Below are positions 1 through 9,763 of a stretch of 64,000 bases of DNA, in pieces. The stretch is from Orychophragmus violaceus (taxonomy: Eukaryota > Streptophyta > Magnoliopsida > Brassicales > Brassicaceae). Numbering within the stretch: the first letter of the stretch is position 1; the number at the start of each line of letters is the position of its first letter. The stretch is from positions 59,351,246 through 59,415,245 of the forward strand of contig CM058239.1 in NCBI GenBank assembly GCA_030180135.1. The letters are read 5' to 3'. Made by a program: the position numbers and the translations under genes. The notes under the pieces were generated by a model. That model was not told the origin of the DNA and searched no databases. It saw only the letters and a program-made list of their open reading frames with translations.

Positions 1-227
1 AAATAGAGAAAGTGATAGTTTATCTCATTCTGAATTTCTAATTTCCAGTTCAAGATTTATGCACTTATCTTTGCCAAAGAGTTTTGATGCAGGAATAAGA
101 CAAGAAGAAGAGCATATAAGCCAAGGTGAAGAAAAGCAATTCTTACACCTGACTTGTTCAAAGGAGGTTGAGAAAGAGGAAACCAAGCAAGACAGCAATA
201 GAAGAGTGCAAGCAAACAAGGAGCAGA
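1..227. other. Unassigned sequence at window edge
   Basis: A stretch readable on the minus strand as a short leucine/serine/cysteine-rich frame (25-219), with no family I recognise. It lies on the internal side of the minus LTR-like unit that follows, where a primer site would be expected, but no initiator-Met primer complement is visible. It may be an unrelated or internally deleted flank. Confidence 0.3.
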
Positions 228-2105
228 TGATGTAGCCTCAAAAATCAGAGACTTTAGGGTGGATAGAGATGGAGACAAGTTGCTGGTTTTATAACTCTCT
301 CAACTTGGCTGAATGATGGATTGATGTGGAATGAGATGGGATTTGTTCTGCTGGTTGTGTAACTCTCTCAGAAACAAATCAAGGAATGGGATGGATAGAT
401 GGGATTGACTCTCTCAATCAGTGAGTGAATAAGTTGTTTGAATCACACAAACAAGCTTAACCACAAAATTCAGTAGAAACTAAGTGCTTCTCACAACTTA
501 ACTCCTAAAGAACAAAGAACGAATTCAAAGACAGATTTCTTTGAAAGGAAAAACAATACTATTGTATTACTGAATGACTGAAAGCGTGATCTACATATGA
601 GGGTGGTGATGAGCTTATATAGTACTCATGTACATTGATTCAGAAACCTAAAGAAAGAAACAAAATCTCTTTTACTTAAAAACTAGTCGTTGGGGAAAAG
701 GCTGAATAAGGGGGACTTTCACTGATTCTCTTTGAGTTTTGAAAGCTTTGGCATGTATAGGTGTTTTTTAGGAATGTCCAGATTCGTTAAGTATGGTTTG
801 AAAAGGTATGCAAGTTGATCAGAAAAGAGCTGTTGGTGATTGATCTCCTTTGGCTCCAAATTAGGTAAGTGGGACTTGTTGAAATTCTGGAGGTTCTGGT
901 GAGGCTTGGTGCACCTTAAGGCTATGTAATCTTCAAAGGGTGAGCTCAAAACAAAGTAGCTTTGATAAGTCACAAATTGGTGTTGATTAGATCCTTCTTG
1001 TATGAATGCATCCAAATAAGGCAAGTGTGGCATCTCCTGGTTTAGAAGTTGGATAACATTTAAACCATAACTCCTTTTGTACCAATCCCAATTCGACGTG
1101 TTCCTATGATGAGTTGGTTCTCCAGAATAAGTTGTTTCACAGCTTGATTCATCCTGGTTGGATCTGAGCTCTCCAATAAGTGGCAGTTGGTCTCCAGCGA
1201 GCTCCTTGGAAATATGCTGATTTTTAACTTGAATATCTTCTTCATCTGGAAAGATTTTGAATCACTTCCACTTCGTGATGAGTCCTTGATGAGTTAAGTT
1301 TCTGGAACAGGTTGATTTGTTGCTTAAGTCTTCCTGGTTGGGTAGATATGCTCCAATACATGCACATATGTCTCTGGTGGGCTCAAACTGCTTCTCTCCA
1401 AGGATCTTGGTTGGTTGATTTATGTCCTCTCCATGCTCCTTGGTTGATGATGACTTGATGTCCTCATCATACTCTCTCTCTTGAAGAAGTTTCGACCTCG
1501 AAACTATACAATCTGCACCAAGAAAAAGCAAGTTAGCTTTCATTCTGTATTAGGAGTTTAGAACCTTACCTTGGTATAGTTGCGGTTTGATGATGATTGG
1601 CACATCTGGTGGATCTCCTTTGACCAGAAATAATAGGATCACTCCTATGCTTTTCTCTGTAGCCCTGGTGGCTGGTGTTTTGTCTGGTGGCTTTCTTTGA
1701 ATGAAGATGTTGTTGGTGATAACGTGTAGTTCTTCTTCATGCCTCACTGATTTCTCCTTTTGCTTCAAAGCTAAGGCCTGACTAGTTGTGGTTTCTCTCC
1801 AGTCTTTGTACACTCCTTTGGTACCTGCTTCTTCCTTGACACTTATGGGAAAGAAAAAGTGTATCATACTTGAACTTGAATCATTAAAAACAGAGTATTT
1901 GAAACTATGACCAATTAAGATTGAATTCCAATATTGAACAAGCTCAGATGTTTCACTTACTAGAGTACCAAGTGTGGGGTTTGGTAACATCTCAGACTTG
2001 AGATTGGTGACTTTTGTAACTAAGTCAGATGATGTTGGATGAAAATTGTTCATCACACAGTTTCTGAGGACTGTTTGTTCAAGCTCTTTGTCTTGGTATG
2101 ATGAG
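228..2105 (-). repeat. LTR-like unit, family A, copy 1 (minus)
   Basis: Diverged copy of the unit at 2,106-4,119, in opposite orientation. Matching landmarks are the repeated GAGAGAGTCAATC block (fwd 392-412), the phrase meaning 'HLPNLEPKEI' (fwd 842-876; plus copy about 3,522-3,550) and the whole accessory reading frame. Transcription would run right to left, with a TATATAAG box near 614-621, so the accessory frame would be in U3. Outer ends are approximate because I could not find a matching TG/CA pair with a target duplication. It could be an LTR or one arm of a large old inverted repeat. Confidence 0.5.
614..621 (-). promoter_or_regulatory. Putative TATA box of LTR-like copy 1
   Basis: TATATAAG on the minus strand, in a position equivalent to the TATAAAAG of the plus copy at 3,775: downstream of the accessory frame and upstream of the GAGAGAGTCAATC-bearing part. 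It fits a U3/R boundary of an LTR promoter. Confidence 0.4.
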
Positions 2106-2113
2106 GGCATCAA
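719..2113 (-). pseudogene. LTR-borne accessory ORF, copy 1 (function unknown)
   Basis: Four successive minus-strand frames (2,113-1,550; 1,543-1,262; 1,245-1,060; 1,033-719) form one broken reading frame colinear with the plus copy at 2,098-3,295. Shared landmarks in order are an 'IHFFF' block, 'KPPDKTP', 'KGDPPDVP', 'YQGKVL', 'MKANLLFLGA', 'SRSKL', 'SSSTKEHGEDINQ' and 'STCSRNLT'. No known domain, membrane segment or catalytic motif is obvious. Preservation of protein phrases despite DNA divergence suggests the frame once coded for a protein. Stops between blocks make this copy non-functional. I do not recognise the family. Confidence 0.45.
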
Positions 2114-3295
2114 GCCATCATCAGCAGATCATGTTTCAACTTGCCAATGCAATCACTGTGAGTTTAAGTTTCACTAAATCTATTCCTATAGTATTAAACT
2201 CAGATGTAATGCACTTGTTCTTGTCTGTGGGAATTGATTTTGGTACAGGAAAAACCATGAAGCATAAGGCAAAGGAAGCCTTAGTAAAGAGACCAGAACA
2301 TAGTTACTTGTGTCGACAAGAGCCACAAGCAAATCAGAAACCTGAAAGAAACCTAGTCCTAAACAAAAGCAATGTTATCTCTGAACTTAAAGTGTTTACC
2401 TCTAACTCTCAAGCTACTTGTATAATGCACTTGTTCCTAGATTCAAGTGATGAGGCAGGTAGAACAAAGAGTGTTGAGACCAAAGGAGAAATCAAGGAGA
2501 AACCACCAGATCCAACATCCATACATCTTACCATTAATGTCCAAGCTGAATCAAAACACTAAAGGTGTTGATCAGGTAAGTAATTCTTATAACCAGTTTG
2601 TTCTTGATAACTCAATGAACTTGTCAAATGAGGAATTAGTGTTATGTCCACAAGAAGAGCAAAGGCATTTTTCCATAGGTATTTTGAGAGTAAGTTTATC
2701 TCTTCATAAGAAACCCATAATCCACTTGTTTCTTGCCAAAAGTGTTGATATCATTGCAGGTCTTAAGGTATCAGACAACATTGGAGCTCCTTCAGAACAT
2801 AATTTACTACTAACACAAGTAGTTGAGACACCAAAGATGAGCACAACTGATGTCACCATAGAAGAGACAAGTAAATACCACTTAAAGGAAGGCAACATCA
2901 TACCAGGCCAGAAAAGAGGAGTTCTACTATCATACCTTCTCAAAGGAGAACCCCCTGATGCAGCACACATCAACAATCCAACTAGTTACCAGGGTAAGAC
3001 CCTAAGCTCACAAAGGAGAATGAAAGCTAACTTGCTTTCTCTTGGTGCAGGTTATACAGTTTCGAGGTCGAAACTTTTTCAAGAGGGAGAGTATGATGAG
3101 GAAATCAAGTCATCATCAACGAAGGAGCATGGAGAGGACATAAATCAATCAACCAAAACACTTGGAGAGAACCAGTTTGATTGCACCATAGACGTATATG
3201 TATGTCTTGGAGTATATCTATTCAACCAGAACGACTTAAGCTACAATTCAACTTGTTCCAGAAACTTAACCATCAAGGAATTAAGGAGAGTTTGA
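2098..3295 (+). CDS. LTR-borne accessory ORF, copy 2 (function unknown)
   Basis: Two overlapping plus frames (2,098-2,562 and 2,447-3,295, the latter 282 residues) are best read as one protein broken by a frameshift near 2,450-2,560. A short hydrophobic block, 'MHLFL' or 'IHLFL', recurs near 2,205, 2,421 and 2,716, and 'PPD' blocks follow ('KPPDPTS', 'GEPPDAAH'), suggesting degenerate internal repeats of about 70-100 residues. The C-terminal part from 'MKANLLSLGA' to 'STCSRNLT' matches copy 1 nearly end to end. No Pfam-type domain is recognised. It sits within the presumed U3 of an LTR, unusual for a coding frame. It might be a captured host gene or an old envelope/accessory gene. Confidence 0.4.
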
Positions 3296-4119
3296 ATCAT
3301 CACAAATTGATTTCAGAAGAAGAAGTTATTTAACTTCTAAAACAGATGATTCTCAGCTTGCTTCATTTGGAGGCTCAAGGATTCAATCACTTACAAACAA
3401 GACATTGGCGACCAGGAGAGATATTTAAGCATTCAAGAGACACAATTAAACATCCTGGAGAGTTCTCTATCAAATTCCCATACACCAGCAGCCATAGGAT
3501 CAAGAGGATCTCAATATTCTCACACTTGCCTAATTTGGAGCCAAAGGAGATCAAATCCCAACAAATCTTTTTATGAAGTTTGGCCACGAAATGAAGCTCT
3601 CTAACATCATCCAGAATGTACCTAGACATTCCACATTCATGCAAAGCTTTCAAGACTTAAGAAGATTCATCTTTCCAATTATGGCCAAATTTTCCAATAA
3701 ATGCCAACGGCCATATTCTTCATATTTTCGATTCTTTTCTTGTACTAGACCTTTCAGACCGTTGTCTATGAACCTATAAAAGTTCAGCTTCGAATTCATT
3801 GTAAATCACCCCTTTCAACCATTTTAAAGTTAATAGAATTATTCTGTTTTTCTTCCAAAGTTTGTGTTCTTTGTGAAGTCTTCCTTTTCTTAATATTGTG
3901 AGTGATTCACCTTGTTCTTAGGAGTTTCAGATCAATCTATTTGAGTGATTCAGATAGCTTGTTCTTAGGTAGAGAGAGTCAATCAAACCCACTGGTTGAG
4001 AGAGTCAATCAAAAGTTCCACCACCACATCTACCTTCAATCCATATTCCGCAAGCTTGGCTTAGGATTCATCTGATCATCAAGTGATCTTAGCATTGGAG
4101 TGATTCCAGGGCTGCATCA
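2106..4119 (+). repeat. LTR-like unit, family A, copy 2 (plus)
   Basis: Plus-oriented unit ending in CA at 4,119, two bases before a primer-binding site (TGGTATCAAAGC), which marks its right end as an LTR end. It holds the accessory frame (2,098-3,295), a TATAAAAG box (3,775) and a GAGAGAGTCAATC repeat block (3,973-4,015). The left end is approximate and abuts copy 1 head to head. Length about 2 kb, long for an LTR but within the range of Tekay- and Athila-type elements. No second direct copy was found nearby. Confidence 0.5.
3775..3782 (+). promoter_or_regulatory. Putative TATA box of LTR-like copy 2
   Basis: TATAAAAG about 340 bases before the LTR end and primer site. This places the likely transcription start near 3,805 and gives an R/U5 of about 310 bases. 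Confidence 0.45.
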
Positions 4120-4121
4120 TC

Positions 4122-4133
4122 TGGTATCAAAGC
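4122..4133 (+). other. Primer-binding site (initiator tRNA-Met type)
   Basis: TGGTATCAAAGC differs by one base from the canonical plant TGGTATCAGAGC complementary to initiator tRNA-Met. It lies two bases after the CA end of the LTR-like unit. The following leader (about 4,138-4,385) is shared with the minus leader at 16,300-16,465 (both carry 'CCTTTCGGTTTTCATTGCAT'). Confidence 0.65.
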
Positions 4134-4389
4134 GGAAAGGTTCCAGATCAGGTGTTATCTATCCTTTACCTTTCGGTTTTCATTGCATTAGATCCATAGT
4201 TATTCATTCAATTTCTGTTTCATTGCATCCTAAATCAAAAACTCATAAAAAATCATTTTGCTTTGCATCTAGTTCTGTTAGATCTTAGTTTTATTTTCTG
4301 TTTCATTGATTTCTCATCTTAAAAGAAAAGAAAAAAGTAGTTTGCATTCATATAGTTTTGTGATAAAACCACACTTAAGGGAAAAAGAG

Positions 4390-5280
4390 TATAAACCTCA
4401 TCCCAAGGAGATGTTCCACATACTCCTGGTCGCCAAACATAGTTCTAGAGTTTACTCAATCCATGAGCTTCCAAATAAGGCACGTCCAGCAATCTTCGGG
4501 TTTGATCTTGCATATCTTCTTCGTCCGAGCTGGTATTGGTGTGATTCCAACTCTCATAAATTCCCTGATGAATCAAGAGTTCAGACCAAGTTCCTTTGCT
4601 TCCTGATTCATTCTGGTCCGTTCTGAGAACTCCATAATGTTCAAGTTGGTCTTTAGCGGGTTCCCTGAAAATCACATGTCTTGAAACATGCATAACTTCT
4701 TCATAGCAAATGATCTTGATGTGATTCCACTTCATGAAGATTCCTTGATGAGTAAGGTTTACAGAACAGGTTTAGTTGTATCTTGAATACTTACGGTACG
4801 ATCGCAATCTTCTCTTGAATGCACCTATATCCGCGGACAAGGCTAAATGGACAGCTTCTAGACATACTCCAAGAGTAGCTCGAAACAAGGCTGATTTCTT
4901 CTGACCAAACTGTTCCAAATAGCATACTTTCTGGTGGATATAATGTCTGGTATGATTGTTCGAACCAATTCTCCTATGGTCATCTTCCAGGACTTGGCTA
5001 AGGCTCCGGGTGGAAGGTTGTCGACCATCTCCAAATGGGATCGTTCCAGTTGGGTTCTGGAATGATCATTACTCCTGAAACATGTTGTTGGCTGATGAAT
5101 CCTAAATCCCACGTCATTTGGACTTGTAGAACATGTGTTGGCCTCCTGAACCTCCTCAGGTACGTTCCGCGTGGTCGGGAACAGCTCGATCAGCCTCATG
5201 GTCGGGGTGGGTACGTACCGCTCGTCCAGGCCGGGTTTGGATGTTCAGATGTCCTCATTATATACCATGGTCAAAAACCC
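4390..5280 (-). repeat. LTR-like unit, family A, copy 3 (minus, partial)
   Basis: Third copy of the accessory-ORF unit, inverted relative to copy 2. Forward 4,600-4,830 aligns by eye with forward 1,130-1,330 of copy 1 (shared 'CTTGATGAGT.AGTTT', 'TTGGTCT.AGCG'), and 4,460-4,500 with the 'CCAAATAAGGCA' piece of copy 1. Frames on the minus strand (4,735-4,445 and 5,199-4,858) are accessory-ORF fragments. The right end is uncertain. Its closeness to the primer site at 4,122 shows that the internal part of the original element is missing. Confidence 0.4.
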
Positions 5281-5862
5281 TAAAAATCATGATATATCAA
5301 TTGCTTCCGGAGCAAACATTATTAGTGAACACTAACATAAGAAGAGAAACAAATTCATTGTTTGTTTCTCATTTGATTGTGAAAGTTACAGAAAAAATGA
5401 AGCCATCTTACACAAGCTTTGTCGAATGTGTTGAGGGAGTCGATGACAATAGCAAAGACATGCAAGCCGTAAACTTCAAAGGCGAAAGCAAATATTAAGA
5501 ACAGAGATATGTATTGATCATAAAGATGAGAAATCACGTAAGGCTACCTCTTTTGGGAAACCTGACATTCTTATGAGTTGAGAATCTCGAACGCAGCTCG
5601 CTACGAACTATGGGTTGTTGCAGAAACCAAAGGAAATGATCTAATGAAGAGATCTCACATCACAAACCAATGAAAATGGAAATAAAGAACTCACCGAGAC
5701 AAACCAAGGAAAATAAAAATTGAAATGAAGAACTCCTACATCAAAATGGAAAAGAAGAACTCCTACATCAAAAAGACAACACCAAAATGCATGAGCCAAC
5801 ATGTTTTCTTAGCACTCTAGAGAAGCAAAAAGCACCAGAAACGAGATGATAACCTGAGGTCA
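5281..5862. other. Unassigned; possible continuation of 14-3-3 fragment
   Basis: Low-complexity purine-rich DNA with a repeated 'AAGAACTCCTACATCAAAA' phrase (about 5,728-5,778). A minus frame at 5,537-5,355 ends in 'SLNTFDKAC' followed by a GT donor, weakly like the 'ILNSPDKAC' exon end of 14-3-3 genes. That assignment is speculative. Confidence 0.25.
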
Positions 5863-6043
5863 CTTGTACGCCACAAGAGTGTTCTCAGAAGCTTCCTTCC
5901 TCTCAGTGATAGCCTCCCTTCATTTTGAGGCAGAAAATTTTGGAGTCAGCCAAGGATGCAGCAGGTATTATGTGAGAGTCAAGAAGGTTCAAGATGCCGT
6001 CACAGATCTTTCTAAGCTCAGTCTCAATCTTGCCACTATATAA
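5863..6043 (-). pseudogene. 14-3-3 protein exon fragment
   Basis: After an AG acceptor at 6,044 the minus strand reads a stretch with 'YSGKIETELRKICDGILNLL', '...LADSKIFCLKMKGGYH' and, after a small deletion that shifts frame, 'ERKEASENTLVAYK'. This is the central part of plant 14-3-3 (general regulatory factor) proteins, which bind phosphoserine motifs as dimers. The usual segment between 'YH' and 'ERKEA' is missing, so a stop follows directly. Only about 55 of about 250 residues are present. It follows the LIFEGUARD exons on the same strand with only about 115 bases between, although these genes are not known neighbours, so a chimeric captured fragment is likely. Confidence 0.8.
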
Positions 6044-6158
6044 CTGAGCACAAGAAAAACTGGAGAGGTCATATTGTTGCATAATCGAATTCTTTTTACA
6101 TGAAAAAACTGGAGAAGTCATAAATATTTCAATCAAATACCAAAGTGAATGAACTTAC

Positions 6159-6637
6159 CATTGGTGGAGGCACATGTCAAGCCATCGACAAAAGCCAGAG
6201 CCAAATTAAAGATCCCTAAGAGCAAGTAATTCACCGGATGTTCCTGGTGGTAGTAGTACAACGAGCACAACACTAACACACACAATATCCAATTCGCAAC
6301 TGAGACGTAATCAAATCCAAAACTAGATATATTGATTTCTATGTCAAGTGTATTGATGATTTCTTTTACCTATTAAGGGTGTAATGATGATGACTATGTA
6401 GAGACCTAATCCAGCGCCAGTGGTGGAGAAGAACAGAGCAATTGGATGGACGGTGACCACCGTGGCTGCGACTGCGACGGTGGCTAGCAGCTGAAAGGCG
6501 ATTATAGAGTAAACCTTGCGTATAAATCCCCACCTGAGCTCGGGATTCTCAAGCATAGTTGGGTATAAGGGCCTTAAGCCACCGCCGGCTTCAACGTCAT
6601 CTTTCCGGTACGGTAAGATCTGTGCCGGCATCTTCAA
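6159..6637 (-). pseudogene. LIFEGUARD (Bax-inhibitor-1-like) gene fragment, exons 1-2
   Basis: Exon 1 (6,637-6,370) starts with ATG and reads 'LPYRKDD'-like, 'LYPTMLENPELRWGFIRKVY' and the first membrane helices of plant LIFEGUARD/TMBIM proteins, ER/Golgi/plasma-membrane regulators of cell death. It ends with a GT donor at 6,369. Exon 2 (6,272-6,159), after an AG acceptor, reads 'YYYHQEHPVNYLLLGIF' and 'LTCASTNG', then GTAAG. The protein stops after about 125 of about 240 residues; the remaining helices are absent and 14-3-3 sequence follows. Splice sites and frame are intact, so loss of the rest is recent or the fragment was captured by a transposon. Confidence 0.85.
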
Positions 6638-7485
6638 TTAGACTAGGCAACAATTTTGACCTCTTCAGTTTTTTTTCATGTAAAATCATTAAACAGTCTA
6701 GATTTGGGCAGAGAAAGTTGTGTTTATTCTTAACAATTCTAAATCTCTAAGAAAGAAAAGATTTTTTTGAATAAACTAAGACGGAATCTTCAGATCTGTA
6801 ACCTAGCACCTAAAACCTAATTTTCCTGAGAAGTGCCGCCAAATAGAAATCGAGAAGCAATGGATTCATAGATACATATAATAGTACAGACACAAAAAAC
6901 GCAGACTAACACAAATACTCGACTGCTTTAGTTCTTCGCAACCAAAACCTTCGACAATAAGAAGAGAGGATATCCCAAATTAGGTTAATATTTTGTTGCG
7001 CGAAGTGAAACAATAAGAAGAGAGGGACAATAAAATAGTCATTTTCTTAATCGAAACGAGGAGAGCCGAGAGAAACTTTCTCTTCTTCTTCGTCCAAAAC
7101 CATAGTTTTGAAAGAGAAAAGCAGAACTGCTGGATGTGAGATGTGAATGGAGCAGGCGAATCTCGGGAGGAGAGGGAATCAGAGGCGAATCTTGAGAAGA
7201 GAGGAACATAAGCAGGAGAGAGATATGAGGGAGAGAGGCCGTCGAGAGGTAGAAGATACTTTTCGGTCACTGAATCGACGATGGAGAGTGTGAAAAGCTT
7301 CTCTGAGTGTTAAAGATTTTTTTCTTTGTGAATCAGAAAGTGTCGTAGTGAAGAAAAAAATGAGAATATTATCAAAACCATTAGAAGGAAAAAGGCCAAG
7401 GGCAGTAACTCTAATATTTTGCTTAAGTGTTTGAGAGGGAAACCAAATGCATAGAAAAATAGGTTCCAAATCTCATTTTTACTTC
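6638..7485 (-). other. Presumed 5' flank of the LIFEGUARD fragment
   Basis: On the minus strand this is a CT-rich region (7,270-6,980) resembling a plant promoter and 5' untranslated region, ending at the LIFEGUARD ATG at 6,637. Several minus frames here carry no recognisable domain. Whether it derives from the LIFEGUARD locus or from the transposon is not determinable by eye. Confidence 0.3.
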
Positions 7486-7624
7486 CCGCTAAAGTGAAAT
7501 TACGAAACAGCGTTGATATAATGCTGTAATAGAGTATCCCATCCCAGCAGACATCTTACAATAGCACTTAAAGAAATCGTGATATCTTCATGTGCTATCA
7601 ATGCCCTGTTTTTTTTTTGTAGTG
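7486..7624. mobile_element. CACTA-type transposon right terminus
   Basis: Ends in TTTTTTTTTTGTAGTG, the reverse complement of a CACTACAAAA terminus typical of plant CACTA/EnSpm elements. The inner 130 bases contain short imperfect inverted repeats (for example AGCACTT...TGTGCT), as subterminal CACTA regions do. The element body would extend leftwards, over the LIFEGUARD and 14-3-3 fragments. No matching CACTA left end was found in the window. Confidence 0.55.
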
Positions 7625-7748
7625 GATGTGTTATTGGATAATGTCAGACCCCATATATACATCGTTTCCTCTAACGACTTCAACATATTTCCTTTTATGA
7701 TAAGTACTAATTCACATCGTATCTAATATTAATATATCTATACTTCCA
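7625..7748 (-). repeat. 3' LTR of the short-LTR copia (truncated)
   Basis: Matches the 5' LTR over the part from 'TGTTATT..ATAATGTCAG' to the CCA end, but lacks about 25 outer bases, being replaced by the CACTA terminus. It is preceded on the minus strand by a purine tract reading TTGAGGGGAGGTA (7,750-7,762), the plus-strand primer. Confidence 0.75.
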
Positions 7749-7758
7749 ATACCTCCCC

Positions 7759-8599
7759 TCAAGTTGGTGGTACGTAGTTCCGAACATCAAAATTGGACAA
7801 TAGCTTTTCAAATGTTGGTCTTGGGAGTGCCTTGGTATATGTCCATGACTTGTTCTTTGGTCGAAATGTGTTTCGTGCGTATAAGCCCATCTTGAAATGC
7901 ATCACGAACTTGATGACAATTTGCCTCGATGTGTTTTGTGCGCTTATGAAAGACCGGATTTGCAGCAATGTGATTGGCGGCTTGACTATCACAATGCAGC
8001 GTCATTGGTAATGAGTTATCAAATTCAAACGTCTTTAAGAGTGATTGTAACCATTTAAGCTCACGTAAGGTATAAGCCATAGCCCTATACACAGCTGCAG
8101 CCGAAGAGCATGACACGTTCTTTTGTTTCTTCGTCTTCCAATAGATTGGAGAACCACCCAAGTAAACAATATATAGGCAGAGAGAGTGTCGCGTAATAGG
8201 GCAGGTGGCCCAGTTCGATTCACAGTAAGCTTTAATAGTGAGGTTGCTATCAAACCGTAGCATAACGCCTTGAGCTGCAGAACCCTTGAGATACCGAACG
8301 AGTCGTAGTGCTGCAACCCAATGTACGACAAGAGGAGTCTTCATGAACTGCAAAAAAATATGTACCGCATAGCTCAAGTTAGGTCTGGTGATGGTGAGGT
8401 AAATAAGACGTCCTACTAATCGGCGATATTGCTCCAGATTTTCAAATACCAAACTTTCAACAATTCCTAGCTTATGATTAAGTTTCATTAGAAAAGAGGG
8501 TTTGGCTCCCAACAACCCAGCTTCTGCGACAATATCAAGTGCATATTTGCGCTGAGAGATACAAAATCCGCCAGGTCCTCGGAAAACCTCAATGCCCAA
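7759..8599 (-). pseudogene. Copia RT C-terminus and RNase H
   Basis: The 263-residue frame (8,599-7,808) begins in the RT thumb ('GFCISQRKYALDI'), passes 'YLTITRPNLSYAV' and ends in RNase H with 'LHCDSQAANHIAANPVFHKR' and 'KHIEANCHQVRD'. A frameshift near 7,850 moves the end to another frame ending '...FEKLLSNFDVRNYVPP' at 7,759. It would remove template RNA during reverse transcription of the element. Not functional because of upstream breaks. Confidence 0.85.
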
Positions 8600-9460
8600 A
8601 AAATACTTTAGCTTTCAAAGGTCTTCATATGGAAACATTTGTTGAGATGGACTTTAAAACGATCGATATCCCTGAGATAATGATGAAATCGTCAACATAC
8701 ACAAGGATGTGTAGAATCATATCACCTTTCTTATACGAGAATATATAGTAGTCCTCTTTGCTTTGTTTGAATCCGAAATGTCTAAGAGCTGTCGAAAGTT
8801 TGGCGAACCAACTCCGAGGAGCATATGTGATACCATATAATGACTTATGTAAGAGGCACACTTTTGTAGGATCTGATGTTTTAAAACCCAGTGGAAATTT
8901 CATATAAACCCCTTCTTCGAGATCACCATGGAGGAAGGCATTGTGCACATCCATTTGGTGAACTTACCAATCCTATGAAGCAGCCCCACTAAGTAGGTAC
9001 AAAGCCGTTGTGATCTTTGCAACTGGTGCAAACTTTTCTTTAAAATCTCTACCTTCTTTCTGACAGTTGTCGCACACTGACGAGCTTTGTGATGCTTTAG
9101 TGTTACGTCAGAATTAAACTTCAACTTGTAGAGCCATTTTCTGCTTATAGCTTTCTTTCTACGAGGTATATCAGTAATATCCCATGTGTGATTAGCTTCA
9201 AGAGTTTCAATCTCTTTTTTCATCGCATCACACCATTCTTTGATACGCACCGCATCTTTGAAATGTTATGGTTCCGTGCTATCAAGAATCGCAGCCATGA
9301 AGGCTATATGATTCGCTGAAAAACCAGAGTCAGAGAGGTATTGTGTAATAGGATACATAATCTTACCTGACACTGTAGACGAGGGACTCATATTGTGAAC
9401 GGGTTTGAGAACGTGAGAAGAGGGAGAGTGTATATATTGAGTGACATAGTCTTTAAGCAA
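8600..9460 (-). pseudogene. Copia reverse transcriptase and linker
   Basis: Minus frames 9,460-9,266 (linker with '...YPITQYLSDSGFSANHIAFMA'), 9,250-8,900 and 8,954-8,625. RT landmarks are 'MDVHNAFLHGDLEEGVYMK', 'PRSWFAKLSTAL' and 'LVYVDDFIIISG', so the YVDD catalytic box is kept. The 'EWCDAMKKEIETLEANHTW' start of RT is in a different frame from the catalytic part. At least three frameshifts. Confidence 0.85.
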
Positions 9461-9763
9461 AACCGATGGATATTTAGGGCGATGAACTCGGCCTAATACT
9501 TATGGTTCAGGAGCAGTAGATGATTATGTGGCTTCACAATCGGCTATAGGCGTGATAGTAGATTCGGTAATCTCAGTTTCATCTTGTGCAGAACCCGAGT
9601 TCTTAGTAGGCATTGTTTCTTGTGAATCTGCGGTAACTTCCCTTAGTGATATCGGACCGATAACACTTTGTGACTTAAGTCCCAATCCAATCCCACAACC
9701 TCATTCAACAGCGGTAGTACAAGGAGCAACGATTCATGATGTTTCTGCTCCATAAATGGAAAA

